Positions 1 through 8,216 are shown, numbered from the stretch's first letter. The stretch is DNA of 64,000 nucleotides from Ancylomarina sp. 16SWW S1-10-2 (GCF_009669305.1 NZ_SADB01000007.1:1-64000), one strand, 5' to 3'. Program-made: numbers and translations. Notes: generated by a model not told the origin, from the letters alone.

Positions 1-1
1 G

Positions 2-97
2 AGAAACAAATTGATACATCGTATATATGCTGTAATAACTACCGGACAGGAATATGACAAAAATTATTACCAGAATAATATGAATATAGCAGCTTAA
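2..97 (+). CDS. C-terminal end of a probable IS110-family transposase (cut by window edge)
   Basis: An open frame runs in from the left edge and stops at 95-97, giving about 31 residues with RNKLIHRIYAV near the start and a terminal Ala-Ala. IS110/IS116/IS902 transposases of Bacteroidota commonly end with an R-N-K-L-[IV]-x-R-[IV]-[FY]-A-V stretch and a terminal AA, so I read this as the tail of such a DEDD transposase. Only the tail is present, so activity and boundaries cannot be judged. It is followed by fragments of the repeat families seen around 4.4-7.2 kb. The assignment rests on a short motif recalled from the family. Confidence 0.42.
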   Translation, partial: RNKLIHRIYAVITTGQEYDKNYYQNNMNIAA

Positions 98-214
98 ATA
101 AATATAAATTTTAAACCTAAATTCTTGGATTAACCATAGAATTCGGGATGTTCGGTGGGGTGGTCTTTTAGAATTATAAATAGCTAATTTCGCTTTGAAA
201 ATAGATCTGAGAAT

Positions 215-257
215 GTTTAGCTTCACAAGCTAAACTTCCCCCTTCAGGGGGATTAAG
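215..257 (+). repeat. Dispersed palindromic repeat, family 1, copy 1
   Basis: A perfect 9-bp stem (GTTTAGCTT / AAGCTAAAC, 3-nt loop) leads directly into CTTCCCCCTTCAGGGGGAT, a second hairpin. The same order recurs four more times (4428-4475, 4549-4597, 6859-6896, 7124-7173). Nearby, positions 145-175 hold a vestige of the end of repeat family 2. The rest of 98-293 shows nothing else. Confidence 0.7.
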
Positions 258-293
258 GACTGTCAGTTTTAATTATGTCTTATTTATTCTATC

Positions 294-662
294 ATGATTG
301 ATGAACTATACGTGTATTATTCCAAGCACGATGAGGAGAACCAGAATTGTTTGTATGCTCTGCGAAGTATTATTCTTGGTACAGATGAGTTGGTAAGTGA
401 AACGATGAAATGGAACTTGCCTTGTTTCTGCTATAAGGGCAAAATGTTTTGCTTTATAAATGTAGAGAAGGAAAGTAATCAGCCCTATATTCTTTTTGTT
501 GAAGGTGGCCTTTTGAATCATCCAGAATTGGAACAAGGTGAGCGTGTACGAATGAAAATATATAGGGTAGATGCAAAGCACGATTTACCCATTGAGACGA
601 TAAGCTTGCTTTTAAATGAGGCATTGGATTTATATAAAAATGGCAGAATAAAAATCAAATAA
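294..662 (+). CDS. DUF1801 family protein (YdhG-like)
   Basis: A 122-residue soluble protein. The N-terminal helix, the M-K-W-x-L-P-C-F stretch near residue 40 and the following strand with K-G-K-M-F-C-F match the DUF1801/YdhG fold, which is related in shape to frataxin (CyaY). No catalytic residues are known for the family and the role is unknown. It sits 11 bp before a TfoX-N gene. DUF1801, TfoX-N and other small stress-associated families often cluster in bacterial genomes, so co-transcription with the next gene is likely. Confidence 0.75.
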   Translation: MIDELYVYYSKHDEENQNCLYALRSIILGTDELVSETMKWNLPCFCYKGKMFCFINVEKESNQPYILFVEGGLLNHPELEQGERVRMKIYRVDAKHDLPIETISLLLNEALDLYKNGRIKIK

Positions 663-673
663 GAGAATTGGTT

Positions 674-1003
674 ATGGCTGTATCAAAGGATTTTCTGAAT
701 TATGTTCTCGATCTTTTATCGGATTGGGGTGAGATCTATGTAAAAAGGATGTTCGGCGGGGTTGCACTCTTTCGTGATGATTTTACCTTTGCTATGATTG
801 CTAGGGATGTGGTTTATCTGAAAGTGGATGAAACCAATATCGATAAGTTCATTGCTCAAGGTTCTACACCACTAAAACCCTTTAAAAGTGATGCTCTGGT
901 AAAATCATTTTACATGGTTCCTCCAGATATATTTGAAGATTCGGAAGCTTTTATTGAATGGGCAAAAGAATCATTGGAAATTCAGATAAAGAAAAATCGA
1001 TAG
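674..1003 (+). CDS. TfoX/Sxy N-terminal domain protein
   Basis: About 109 residues covering just the N-terminal domain of TfoX/Sxy (signature K-R-M-F-G-G-V-A-L-F, then a strand pair with V-Y-L-K-V-D). The C-terminal helix-hairpin-helix-like domain of full-length competence regulator TfoX is absent. Stand-alone TfoX-N proteins are widespread and not shown to control competence. I start at the ATG at 674 rather than the TTG two codons earlier because ATG is the stronger start and keeps an A/G-rich stretch upstream. It overlaps no neighbour and follows the DUF1801 gene closely. Confidence 0.8.
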   Translation: MAVSKDFLNYVLDLLSDWGEIYVKRMFGGVALFRDDFTFAMIARDVVYLKVDETNIDKFIAQGSTPLKPFKSDALVKSFYMVPPDIFEDSEAFIEWAKESLEIQIKKNR

Positions 1004-1044
1004 GAATAAAACGTAGGCAGAATTTAAGGCATAAACATAGCGTT

Positions 1045-1377
1045 ATGACAAAAGAAAATCTAGATACTAAACCTGTTAAATTTGAGGTGAAAATAGATAA
1101 TACGACAGTAACTGTAACAGATTCATCCTTAAGTATATTAGAGGTTGCAAGAGGTGCAGGATTCGATATTCCAGCACCCTGTTTTGATGATAAGAGAAAG
1201 TATGGTGGATGTAAAGCATGTGTGGTTGAAATTGACGAAAAACAGAGTTATGCGTGCCGAAGAAAACCTAAAAAAGGGATGCATATAGTTGTTGACAGAG
1301 AAGATTTAAATCAGCTACGGGAAGAGCGAATTATTGAATACAAGAAGAAAGTTGATATCAAAACGAAAAAAAATTAA
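1045..1377 (+). CDS. Stand-alone 2Fe-2S (adrenodoxin/plant-type) domain protein
   Basis: About 110 residues. The N-terminal half has the beta-grasp lead-in of the [2Fe-2S] domain found at the start of NuoG, [FeFe]-hydrogenases and formate dehydrogenases, with Cys in P-A-P-C-F, then G-G-C-K-A-C-V-V-E and a fourth Cys in Y-A-C-R-R. Four Cys in this spacing would bind a 2Fe-2S cluster. No 4Fe-4S or catalytic domain follows, so this would be a small electron carrier. The start is the ATG at 1045; an in-frame ATG at 958 lies inside the TfoX-N gene and gives a charged, non-domain extension. The C-terminus is strongly basic. Confidence 0.72.
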   Translation: MTKENLDTKPVKFEVKIDNTTVTVTDSSLSILEVARGAGFDIPAPCFDDKRKYGGCKACVVEIDEKQSYACRRKPKKGMHIVVDREDLNQLREERIIEYKKKVDIKTKKN

Positions 1378-1386
1378 ATAAGACTA

Positions 1387-1827
1387 ATGGATATAAAAGA
1401 ATTAACAGCGCCTTGTGGCTTGGCTTGTTGGGCTTGTGGCATATATAAAGACAATATTACCGAGGAAGTAGCTCAGGCTACAGCTGCACGATTAAATATG
1501 CTTATTGAGGATGTTGCATGTGATGGTTGTAGAAGTGAAAAGGGATGCTCTGTATCTGTTCCTATGACTCAAGGAAAGGGTTGTAAAACAAAAGAGTGTG
1601 TTGCGAGTAAGGGTATTCATAACTGTTCGGAATGTAATGAATTTCCATGCGATTATTTAATGCCAGTTGCCGATATGGCGAGCATGGTTCCTCACAATAC
1701 TAAAATATATAATCTTAGCAGAATCAAGCTAATTGGTTTGGAAGAATGGGCAAATGAAGCACCAATGATTCAGCAAAAATATTTTAAAGGTAAATTTGCT
1801 TATGGTCAAGCGCCAACTTTAGATTAA
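1387..1827 (+). CDS. DUF3795 cysteine-rich protein
   Basis: 146 residues with many Cys: A-P-C-G-L-A-C-W-A-C-G at the N-terminus, then C-D-G-C-R, then a third cluster C-S-E-C-N-E-F-P-C. This matches DUF3795, a family common in anaerobes and Bacteroidota and presumed to bind zinc or an iron-sulfur cluster. No reaction is known. It starts nine bases after the 2Fe-2S gene, so the two Cys-rich proteins are probably co-expressed. 1828-2004 holds no gene. Confidence 0.8.
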   Translation: MDIKELTAPCGLACWACGIYKDNITEEVAQATAARLNMLIEDVACDGCRSEKGCSVSVPMTQGKGCKTKECVASKGIHNCSECNEFPCDYLMPVADMASMVPHNTKIYNLSRIKLIGLEEWANEAPMIQQKYFKGKFAYGQAPTLD

Positions 1828-2004
1828 ATCTGACTAGATTCTTAATTGAAAATTTTGGCTTTGGCACATTCACTTTTCGGATGAAAAAAAATGAAAATTC
1901 ACGATATTTTAAACTTGCTTAGATAATCTTGGTTATGATGTATTTTAAATAATCAACAAAAGGGAAATAATCTATTTTAGGTCTAAAATAAATATAAAAT
2001 AACT

Positions 2005-2424
2005 ATGAAAGTAATTAAATTAAAGCGCAGTATTTTTCAACGTTTACTCGGAAAACCAGCTACAGAATTACCTGGAAATAATGATTTTTGGTCATTTACT
2101 GATGGCAAAATTACGGTTAATCTCGATAAAGCTAATGGCTTAAGCAAAGTAGACGGTGCAGTTCGTTTAGAAGGCAAAGGACTTCCCAACAGAATTATAC
2201 TTGTACATGGTAAAAAAGACCAGTATCAGGCTTATGACAATAAATGTACTCATATGGGGCGTCGAGTAGATCCTGTTCCAGGAACCGAGACCGTTCAATG
2301 CTGTAGTGTTAATTGTACTACTTTCAATCAAAAAGGAGAAGTTATTGAAGGACCAACAAAAAAACCATTAAAGACACATCCTGTCACTATTGACAACAAT
2401 AAATTGATTATTACACTTAACTAA
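2005..2424 (+). CDS. Rieske-like 2Fe-2S protein with an altered second ligand motif
   Basis: 139 residues. The C-terminal ~75 residues align with Rieske ferredoxin-type domains: C81-T-H83-M-G and, 17 residues later, the second box ahead of F-N-Q-K-G-E-V-I-E-G-P and K-K-P-L. In canonical Rieske sites this box is C-x-x-H. Here it reads C99-C100-S-V-N103-C104, so by alignment to the conserved Phe the second histidine position is Asn103, with extra Cys at 99 and 104. The cluster, if present, would have unusual ligation. Soluble, no signal peptide. A strong terminator follows, making it a single-gene unit. Confidence 0.75.
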   Translation: MKVIKLKRSIFQRLLGKPATELPGNNDFWSFTDGKITVNLDKANGLSKVDGAVRLEGKGLPNRIILVHGKKDQYQAYDNKCTHMGRRVDPVPGTETVQCCSVNCTTFNQKGEVIEGPTKKPLKTHPVTIDNNKLIITLN

Positions 2425-2445
2425 GCGTAATTTGAAGTAAGAATG

Positions 2446-2475
2446 AAAAGCCAACATAAATGTTGGCTTTTTTTG
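2446..2475 (+). terminator. Rho-independent terminator after the Rieske-like gene
   Basis: Arms AAAAGCCAACAT and ATGTTGGCTTTT are perfectly complementary with a 2-nt gap, followed by more T. It lies about 20 bp after the stop codon. Confidence 0.85.
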
Positions 2476-2552
2476 TAAAATGTATTAGCAATTATGTAAT
2501 AAGTATAAGTTTCTGGGAGTAGTTTATAGTAATTTTGTAGTAAAAGTGAAAT

Positions 2553-3710
2553 ATGAAACAATCGATGATGATGATTTTTATGGCAATTGCAATCCTAGTG
2601 TTTGGAACGATTGCTTGGTATATATACAGTAGAGGAGCTTTGGCACTGGAAGGTAATAGTATGTTATCCGTTTTCACCTGGGCATTTTGGCTTTTGGTAG
2701 CCACATTTTTTGTAGGTCAAATATTGGAACGAGGAGAACCAGGCGTATTTGCTACCATAATAAGTCGTACAGGTTCGGTTGGTTTAGCCTTTCTTTTATA
2801 CCTTCTTTTATTTGTTTTATTTGTAGATTTTGTAAGAGTACTACAACACTATTTTCACTTTATTCCAACTTCGCTTACTTCAGGACTTCTATCGGGTAAA
2901 ATGCTCTTTATTTATGGCCTTTCGTTAAGTACTGTAATTACTATTGGTGGTTTTGTAAATGCCCACAATCCAATTGTTAAAGAGATCAATTTAGAAATTG
3001 GAAAGAAGAATTCTAATCGTGATTCTCTCAAAGTATTATTGGCAACAGATGTTCACTTGGGTGTGATGCTAGGCAAAAATCACGCTCAAAAATTAGTACG
3101 ACAAATAAATGCTCAAAAGCCAGATATCGTGTTGTTTGGTGGCGATTTAGTAGACCATAATCCATCGCCTGTAATGAAATACGATATGGGTACTTATATC
3201 GAAAAAATTAATGCGCCACTTGGTGTATATGCCGTTACAGGGAACCATGAATTTATGGGCAAACCAGATGTTACTATCAATTACTTTACGAAACATGGAG
3301 TTACTTATATTCGAGACACAATACTCAATATCGACGGAATTGTACAAATTTTAGGTCGCGACGATAAAGACAAAAGTCAATTTACCCAAGATGCTAGAAA
3401 GAGTATGGATGAAATCATGAAAAATAGCGCTACCGATCTGCCTTTGTTACTTATCGATCATCAACCCGTTGAATACGATAAAGCCTCAGAAAATGGTGTG
3501 GATTTAATGATGTCGGGACATACACACAAAGGACAATTGTGGCCTCTCTCATATATTACGAATATGGTGTATGAAAATCATTTTGGCCTGATGCAAAAAG
3601 TAAATACCTGGTTTTATACATCGTCGGGCTATGGAACTTGGGGACCGCCAGTACGCACAGGAAATAGACCAGAATTAGTCGTTTTTAATCTTTCTCTAGT
3701 CAAAAAGTAG
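2553..3710 (+). CDS. Membrane-anchored metallophosphoesterase (YkuE-like)
   Basis: 385 residues. The first ~135 residues contain about four hydrophobic segments. The catalytic calcineurin-like domain follows, with D-V-H (in A-T-D-V-H-L-G), G-G-D-L-V-D, G-N-H-E-F, a lone H in L-I-D-H-Q-P, and G-H-T-H-K-G: the full set of two-metal ligands. The family includes YkuE/YaeI-type phosphodiesterases acting near the membrane; the substrate is unknown. A second enzyme of the same architecture is encoded at 8217-9482. Monocistronic, between two hairpin terminators. Confidence 0.85.
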   Translation: MKQSMMMIFMAIAILVFGTIAWYIYSRGALALEGNSMLSVFTWAFWLLVATFFVGQILERGEPGVFATIISRTGSVGLAFLLYLLLFVLFVDFVRVLQHYFHFIPTSLTSGLLSGKMLFIYGLSLSTVITIGGFVNAHNPIVKEINLEIGKKNSNRDSLKVLLATDVHLGVMLGKNHAQKLVRQINAQKPDIVLFGGDLVDHNPSPVMKYDMGTYIEKINAPLGVYAVTGNHEFMGKPDVTINYFTKHGVTYIRDTILNIDGIVQILGRDDKDKSQFTQDARKSMDEIMKNSATDLPLLLIDHQPVEYDKASENGVDLMMSGHTHKGQLWPLSYITNMVYENHFGLMQKVNTWFYTSSGYGTWGPPVRTGNRPELVVFNLSLVKK

Positions 3711-3715
3711 TCGTT

Positions 3716-3758
3716 GTCTTGTCCTAAACAAATTCGTGATAATTGTTTAGGGCAAGAC
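3716..3758 (+). repeat. Long imperfect inverted repeat after the metallophosphoesterase
   Basis: GTCTTGTCCTAAACAA pairs with TTGTTTAGGGCAAGAC across an 11-nt loop, immediately after the stop codon. No T-run follows, so it may be an mRNA 3' stabiliser or half of a two-hairpin terminator with the next element. Confidence 0.6.
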
Positions 3759-3769
3759 AAACTCTAAAA

Positions 3770-3803
3770 AGGACAAATCTATATTGGGTTTGTCCTCTTT
3801 TTT
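3770..3803 (+). terminator. Rho-independent terminator
   Basis: AGGACAAA ... TTTGTCCT stem followed by CTTTTTTATT. It ends the metallophosphoesterase transcript. Confidence 0.75.
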
Positions 3804-3838
3804 ATTATACTTAAGCCTTTAAAATTAAATAGAAAATT

Positions 3839-4360
3839 ATGAGAGATTTTGCAGCTATCGATTTTGAAACCGCTAATCAGAATGGTAGTAGTGTATGCGC
3901 TGTTGGTGTGGTTGTGGTAAGAGATGGTGAGATTACCGATAAGTTCTATCGTTTGATTCAGCCTGAGCCCAATTACTATACTTATTGGAATACTAAATGT
4001 CATGGTCTTACGGCTAATGATACCGATGGTTCTCCTGTGTTTTCGAAGGTTTGGAAAGATATTGCACCACTTATTAAGGGATTACCGCTTATTGCCCACA
4101 ATAGTCGATTTGATGAAAGATGTTTGAAAGCTGTTTTTAAGACTTATAATATGGATTATCCCGATTATGATTTCCACTGTACTTTAAAGGAATCAAGAAA
4201 GAAGTACCCCGATCTTGAAAATCATCAACTTCATACCGTATCGAGATATTGTGGTTACGAGATGCGTAATCATCATGAGGCTCTTGACGATGCTTATGCT
4301 TGTGCTATTATTGCAATTAAACTATTTGTGATACCTGAGAATTACAAGTTGGAGCTTTAA
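3839..4360 (+). CDS. 3'-5' exonuclease, DnaQ/DEDDh family
   Basis: 173 residues forming one RNase H-like exonuclease domain. D8 and E10 (A-I-D-F-E-T), the Asp in H-N-S-R-F-D-E and the H-x4-D of H-H-E-A-L-D-D give all DEDDh residues. It lacks a polymerase-binding tail. Related stand-alone proteins are annotated as DNA polymerase III epsilon-like exonucleases and probably act in repair or RNA processing. Preceded by a terminator; a repeat-rich gap follows. Confidence 0.85.
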   Translation: MRDFAAIDFETANQNGSSVCAVGVVVVRDGEITDKFYRLIQPEPNYYTYWNTKCHGLTANDTDGSPVFSKVWKDIAPLIKGLPLIAHNSRFDERCLKAVFKTYNMDYPDYDFHCTLKESRKKYPDLENHQLHTVSRYCGYEMRNHHEALDDAYACAIIAIKLFVIPENYKLEL

Positions 4361-4373
4361 AAGTGTAGTATTC

Positions 4374-4402
4374 GTCATTCTGAACTTGTTTCAGAATCTT
4401 TA
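4374..4402 (+). repeat. Short palindromic repeat
   Basis: GTCATTCTGAACTTGTTTC continues into AGAATC; TTCTGA pairs with TCAGAA. This type of hairpin is scattered through many Bacteroidota intergenic regions. Confidence 0.5.
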
Positions 4403-4427
4403 CGTACTAAAACTATATTTAAGTTGG

Positions 4428-4475
4428 CTTAGTTTTACTAGTTGAACTTCCCCCTTTAGGGGGATTGAGGGGGTG
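4428..4475 (+). repeat. Dispersed palindromic repeat, family 1, copy 2
   Basis: Same layout as 215-257: CTTAGTTTTACTAG then GAACTTCCCCCTTTAGGGGG and ATTGAGGGGGTG. Confidence 0.7.
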
Positions 4476-4548
4476 TTTTTTTAAATTATGAATTAGTAAT
4501 TATAAGTTATGAATGTATAATTACGATCCGAGTATATATTTTGAGTTG

Positions 4549-4597
4549 TCTTAGTTTCACTAGCAAAGTTCCCCCTTCAGGGGGATTGAGGGGGTGT
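4549..4597 (+). repeat. Dispersed palindromic repeat, family 1, copy 3
   Basis: Same layout; GTTCCCCCTTCAGGGGGATT core. It stands just before family-2 copy a, and that order is repeated at 6859-7060. Confidence 0.7.
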
Positions 4598-4616
4598 TCT
4601 TTGAACTACGAATTAT

Positions 4617-4768
4617 GAAATAACCACCTCCCCCTCGTTCCGAGGGTACTCCTCCTTAAACAAAGAAGGAGAAATTTGATAAACGGTTCTAGATTTAACC
4701 TCAATAAAAACTAACAGTTTCCCCGCCTTATTTCAAGGAGGGAAGCCGAACGTGTTCGGTGGTCTGTT
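4617..4768 (+). repeat. Long composite repeat, family 2, copy a
   Basis: About 150 bp with at least three palindromes: CCCTCGTTCCGAGGG, a CTCCTCCTT / AAGAAGGAG pair, and CCGAACGTGTTCGG. Nearly the same sequence is at 6910-7060 in the same orientation. With the upstream family-1 unit it forms a ~250-bp direct repeat on one side of the histidine kinase gene. The 4361-4910 gap holds no gene; after this repeat only AT-rich sequence remains. Confidence 0.8.
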
Positions 4769-4910
4769 TAAATTATGAATTAGTAATTACGAATTGTGAT
4801 TTATGAAAAATTTGCTTCGACTCCGCTCAGCAAGCGGGCTAAGCTAATTATAAATTAAGAATACATGATGAGTAAATGGGAGAGGTGTGTAAAATAAGCA
4901 GTAACAGAGA

Positions 4911-6716
4911 TTAACGTGGTAGCGTAAAATAGAAGGTGCTTCCTTTTCCTTCTTGGCTTTCTAACCAAATTTTACCATTTAGTATTTTAACATATCCTGT
5001 AGAGATTGATAAACCAAGTCCAGCTCCTTCTTGTAGTCGTTTATTGGTCGTATCAGCTTGAATAAAACGTTCGAAAACGGCTTTTTGTTTATGTTCCGAA
5101 ATACCGATACCAGTATCTTTAATATAAAACTCCAAATTTTCGCTACACACTTTAAAACCCAATTCAATTGAACCTAAGTCTGTATATTTTATGGCATTTT
5201 TAACCAAATTTGTAAGAATTGCAAATAATTTTTCATTATCCGTTTTCACAATAAGGGCTTCTGTTAATTCTGGTTTATTAAGGAAAAGTTGTAAGCCTTT
5301 ATTTTCTGCTTCGGGTTTAAAAAAAGAGTAAATGTGATCTACAAGATCATTAACATTTGTATTTTGAAGATTTACTTCTACTAAACCAGCTTCTATTTTA
5401 GAAATATCAACAATATCGTTTATAATGTTGAGTAAACGATTACCACTTTCTTGAATAATATCTATATATTCTTTTTGCGCATCCCCAGTAAGCTCAGGCT
5501 CTCTTAATAATTCGGTAAAACCAAGTACGCCATTCATTGGAGTACGTATTTCATGACTCATATTAGCAAGAAAGGCTGATTTTAAACGATCACTTTCTTC
5601 AGCTTTTTCCTTGCCTTTTATTATTTCTAGTTCAGCTAGTTTTCTATAAGTAATATCGCTTCCAAAACATGAGCCTCCAACGACTTTGCCTTGTTTCACA
5701 ATAGGGTTAAAAGCAACTTCAATATAAATACTTCCATTGGGAGTTTTTATTTCATCTTCAAAAGTAAATTGTTCATTTGCTAACACCCTGTCGTATTGTG
5801 ATTTCCAAATATCAATAAGCGATTTGGGAAGGGGTTTTAAAAGATTAACTCCTAGCTCTAGATGTACACCAAAGGCTTCATAAAACTCATCTTTAAATTT
5901 CTGATTGAGATAGAGTATTTCATAATCAAGATTAAAAGCCCAAATACTATTCTTGGTGCCTTCTATTATAGCAGTAATATTAGCATTAATTGTTTCTGTG
6001 ATATTCTTTTCACTTTGCAACTCTTTGGTTCTTTCATTAACCGTTTGCTCCAAACATTTATTTTGTTCTTCAACCGATAGTTTCTCTTTATCAAGCTTTC
6101 TGTTTAACCAAAAATTCCTACGGTTTTGCGACTCCATATAATATGAAGCAAACATACCTATAAGATTTGCACTGATAAAGAAAAAGTTGTTAGTGATAAT
6201 TGTTGCAATTGGAGAATGGGCGTAAAAAATAGCGAGAATATTAAAAATAATAAGAAGGAGCCACCCACAAACTGCTGCCCATATAAAACGAAGTTTAAGA
6301 AATAAATAACCTGAAAAAAAGACGAGCATTAAACCTGCATAATACGAATAATTATCAGGCTCTAGTAGTGTCATAAGACTAATACCAATTCCGCCGAATA
6401 TGACATCAATGGTTATTACAGCCTGCCAAATTTTTTCGAAAATTTTAGTAAATGATAAAAGAAGAATACAAATATTAATTGGTAAGATGATATAAAAACG
6501 AATGATATAGAAGAAATCAACGTGATTGGGAAACATTAATGGATCTAAAAGTCCAAACAAGCCATATAAAATCATCACCAAGAGTATTGAAACCCGAAGT
6601 TGTACTATCGAGGTATCAAAATATTTCTTTCTATATAACTTTTCAATTTCAGAGGGAAATGACATTGCTATTTTAAAATAATCCTCTTTTTTATTTGTCA
6701 TATTCTCGATATTCAT
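4911..6716 (-). CDS. Orphan membrane PAS-histidine kinase
   Basis: About 601 residues from the ATG at 6716 (an in-frame ATG at 6794 would add a 26-residue hydrophobic leader and is less likely). Order: ~30 soluble residues, about six membrane helices, a coiled coil rich in E/K/Q, a PAS domain, HisKA with F-L-A-N-M-S-H-E-I-R-T-P (His near residue 388), and an HATPase with N-L-V-K-N-A, D-T-G-I-G-I and G-A-G-L-G-L-S-I boxes. No receiver domain or response regulator gene is adjacent, so its partner is elsewhere. The membrane part could sense a lipid or membrane signal. Flanked by long direct repeats (about 4500-4768 and 6810-7060). Confidence 0.85.
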   Translation of the reverse strand: MNIENMTNKKEDYFKIAMSFPSEIEKLYRKKYFDTSIVQLRVSILLVMILYGLFGLLDPLMFPNHVDFFYIIRFYIILPINICILLLSFTKIFEKIWQAVITIDVIFGGIGISLMTLLEPDNYSYYAGLMLVFFSGYLFLKLRFIWAAVCGWLLLIIFNILAIFYAHSPIATIITNNFFFISANLIGMFASYYMESQNRRNFWLNRKLDKEKLSVEEQNKCLEQTVNERTKELQSEKNITETINANITAIIEGTKNSIWAFNLDYEILYLNQKFKDEFYEAFGVHLELGVNLLKPLPKSLIDIWKSQYDRVLANEQFTFEDEIKTPNGSIYIEVAFNPIVKQGKVVGGSCFGSDITYRKLAELEIIKGKEKAEESDRLKSAFLANMSHEIRTPMNGVLGFTELLREPELTGDAQKEYIDIIQESGNRLLNIINDIVDISKIEAGLVEVNLQNTNVNDLVDHIYSFFKPEAENKGLQLFLNKPELTEALIVKTDNEKLFAILTNLVKNAIKYTDLGSIELGFKVCSENLEFYIKDTGIGISEHKQKAVFERFIQADTTNKRLQEGAGLGLSISTGYVKILNGKIWLESQEGKGSTFYFTLPR

Positions 6717-6858
6717 GCAATTTTTATTAAAATAAATTCCCTGGTAAGGTTTTCTAAAATTGGATGGGCAAAATACTAAAAAAAACAAATACATTTAAAC
6801 TATATCATAATATATAATTGGTAATTACGAATTACGATCCGAATATATATATCAGTGC

Positions 6859-6896
6859 GTTTCATTTCACTAACTGAACTTCCCCTTTATGGTGTA
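6859..6896 (+). repeat. Dispersed palindromic repeat, family 1, copy 4 (decayed)
   Basis: CATTTCACTAACTGAACTTC followed by a damaged hairpin (CCCCTTTATGGTG in place of the intact stem). Confidence 0.6.
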
Positions 6897-6909
6897 TTAT
6901 TTAAATTAA

Positions 6910-7060
6910 GAAATAACCACTTCCCCCTCGTTCCGAGGGTACTCCTCCTTAAACAAAGGAGGAGAATTTTGATATACGGTTCTATATTTAAACTTAATAA
7001 AAGCTAACAGTTTCCCCGCCTTATTTCAAGGAGGGTGCCGAACGTGTTCGGTGGGGTGTT
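6910..7060 (+). repeat. Long composite repeat, family 2, copy b
   Basis: Same sequence and orientation as 4617-4768 with scattered substitutions: CCCTCGTTCCGAGGG, CTCCTCCTT / AAGGAGGAG, CCGAACGTGTTCGG. It forms the right-hand direct repeat around the kinase gene. 6717-7327 carries no gene. Confidence 0.8.
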
Positions 7061-7123
7061 TTTTTATAATTGTGAACTAATAATTACGAATTATGAATTA
7101 CAATCCGAGTATATATTTGAGTT

Positions 7124-7173
7124 TGTTCAGTTTTACTATATGAACTTCCCTCTTTAGGGGATTGAGGAGGTGT
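7124..7173 (+). repeat. Dispersed palindromic repeat, family 1, copy 5
   Basis: GTTCAGTTTTACTATATGAA followed by CTTCCCTCTTTAGGGGATTG. A further small hairpin, CCCGATCTCTATCGGG, lies near 7211-7227. Confidence 0.6.
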
Positions 7174-7268
7174 TCTTTTTGATTATGAATAGTTAATTAC
7201 AAGTTGTGATCCCGATCTCTATCGGGAACGAATTACGTTTTGAAAATCTATTTTGCTTTCGAGGTAAA

Positions 7269-7305
7269 AACAATGGCTGCTAATCATCAATTAGCAGCCA
7301 TTGTT
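7269..7305 (-). terminator. Terminator of the YkgJ gene
   Basis: AACAATGGCTGCTAAT pairs with ATTAGCAGCCATTGTT. Read on the minus strand it is followed by a T-run and lies about 20 bp past the stop of the gene at 7328-7816. Confidence 0.85.
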
Positions 7306-7327
7306 TTCTTCAGCTTCAGCTAAAGAA

Positions 7328-7816
7328 CTATTTCTTTGTGTTCTTTACATTTTTGTAATCCCATTTTAATTCTGCTTTTAAACCTTCTACAACATTAAAA
7401 ACGTGTGGGCATATTCTGTAGTTTTGAATCGCACTATAAGTTTTGCTTATAAAATTATCTTGGTCTAGATATGGAAATAAACGACACTCTTCTGGTCGGT
7501 TAAAATAATCTGTACACACTTTATTTTTGTGGTGCATGCACTTTATGCTTTCAGCATACATAACAGATTCAATGTCTTCTTCTGCAACAAATTGCCTAAG
7601 CTCCTTATGTGAGGCTATAGGTCTTAGATTTTGACAACAATTACCACAATCTCTACAGTCTATTTTACTTTCAACCTCTTTGTAAAGTCGATGAACAATT
7701 TCATCTATTTTTAGCGAATTTTGTGTTTTAAGGTAAGTTTGAAATGCGAGATTTTCAGACAATCTTTCCTCAGCTAATTGCTCTATCTTTTCGAGATTAC
7801 TTTCTAAATTCTTCAT
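7328..7816 (-). CDS. YkgJ family cysteine-cluster protein
   Basis: 162 residues. After a helical N-terminus it has D-C-R-D-C-G-N-C-C (the C-x2-C-x2-C-C hallmark of YkgJ, PF03692), then further Cys in K-C-M-H-H, V-C-T-D-Y-F, E-E-C-R-L-F-P and R-I-C-P-H. The family is thought to bind zinc or an Fe-S cluster; its reaction is unknown. Monocistronic, with its own terminator. Confidence 0.85.
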   Translation of the reverse strand: MKNLESNLEKIEQLAEERLSENLAFQTYLKTQNSLKIDEIVHRLYKEVESKIDCRDCGNCCQNLRPIASHKELRQFVAEEDIESVMYAESIKCMHHKNKVCTDYFNRPEECRLFPYLDQDNFISKTYSAIQNYRICPHVFNVVEGLKAELKWDYKNVKNTKK

Positions 7817-7891
7817 AGTTATGGTTTGAGCAAGGCTGTCGAGTCAGTGTTTTTAACATCAATATTGATGTTATTTCAAAATTTATTATTG

Positions 7892-7940
7892 AAAAAAGGT
7901 GTTTATCATCCTCATATGGTAGGATAGTAACACCTTTTTT
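7892..7940 (-). terminator. Hairpin downstream of the second metallophosphoesterase
   Basis: AAAAAAGGTGTTTATCATCCT and its near-complement AGGATAGTAACACCTTTTTT flank an 8-nt loop, with A/T runs on both sides, so it could stop transcripts from either direction. It is ~280 bp past the minus-strand gene at 8217-9482. The rest of 7817-8216 is AT-rich, with a CTTTAACCTTT-type low-complexity stretch at 8160-8215 and no convincing gene. Confidence 0.55.
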
Positions 7941-8216
7941 ATAAACCAATTTAATAATTGTCTTGTTGGCTTATATTTGCGAAGCGCAAATGTAGTTATA
8001 GTATTGGTAGTAATGCTAATTTAAAATACTTTATAAATGCTGTTTCTATTAAGTCTATACACTTTTCAATGAAAAGGCATTATACAGAGCATCTTTAGCT
8101 TGTTTGATTCCTAAATTTACAGCAACTAGTAGAAAGAAAACTTTATCTTTTTTACTTATACCTTTATTCTTGTTTCCTTTTTTACCTTTTCACTCTTTAA
8201 CCTTTAACCTTATCTT

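Noticed and set aside
8060-8190. Minus-strand frame with a hydrophobic stretch (V-F-F-L-L-V-A-V)
   Set aside because: No start codon before an upstream stop, and the region is low-complexity; not reported as a gene.
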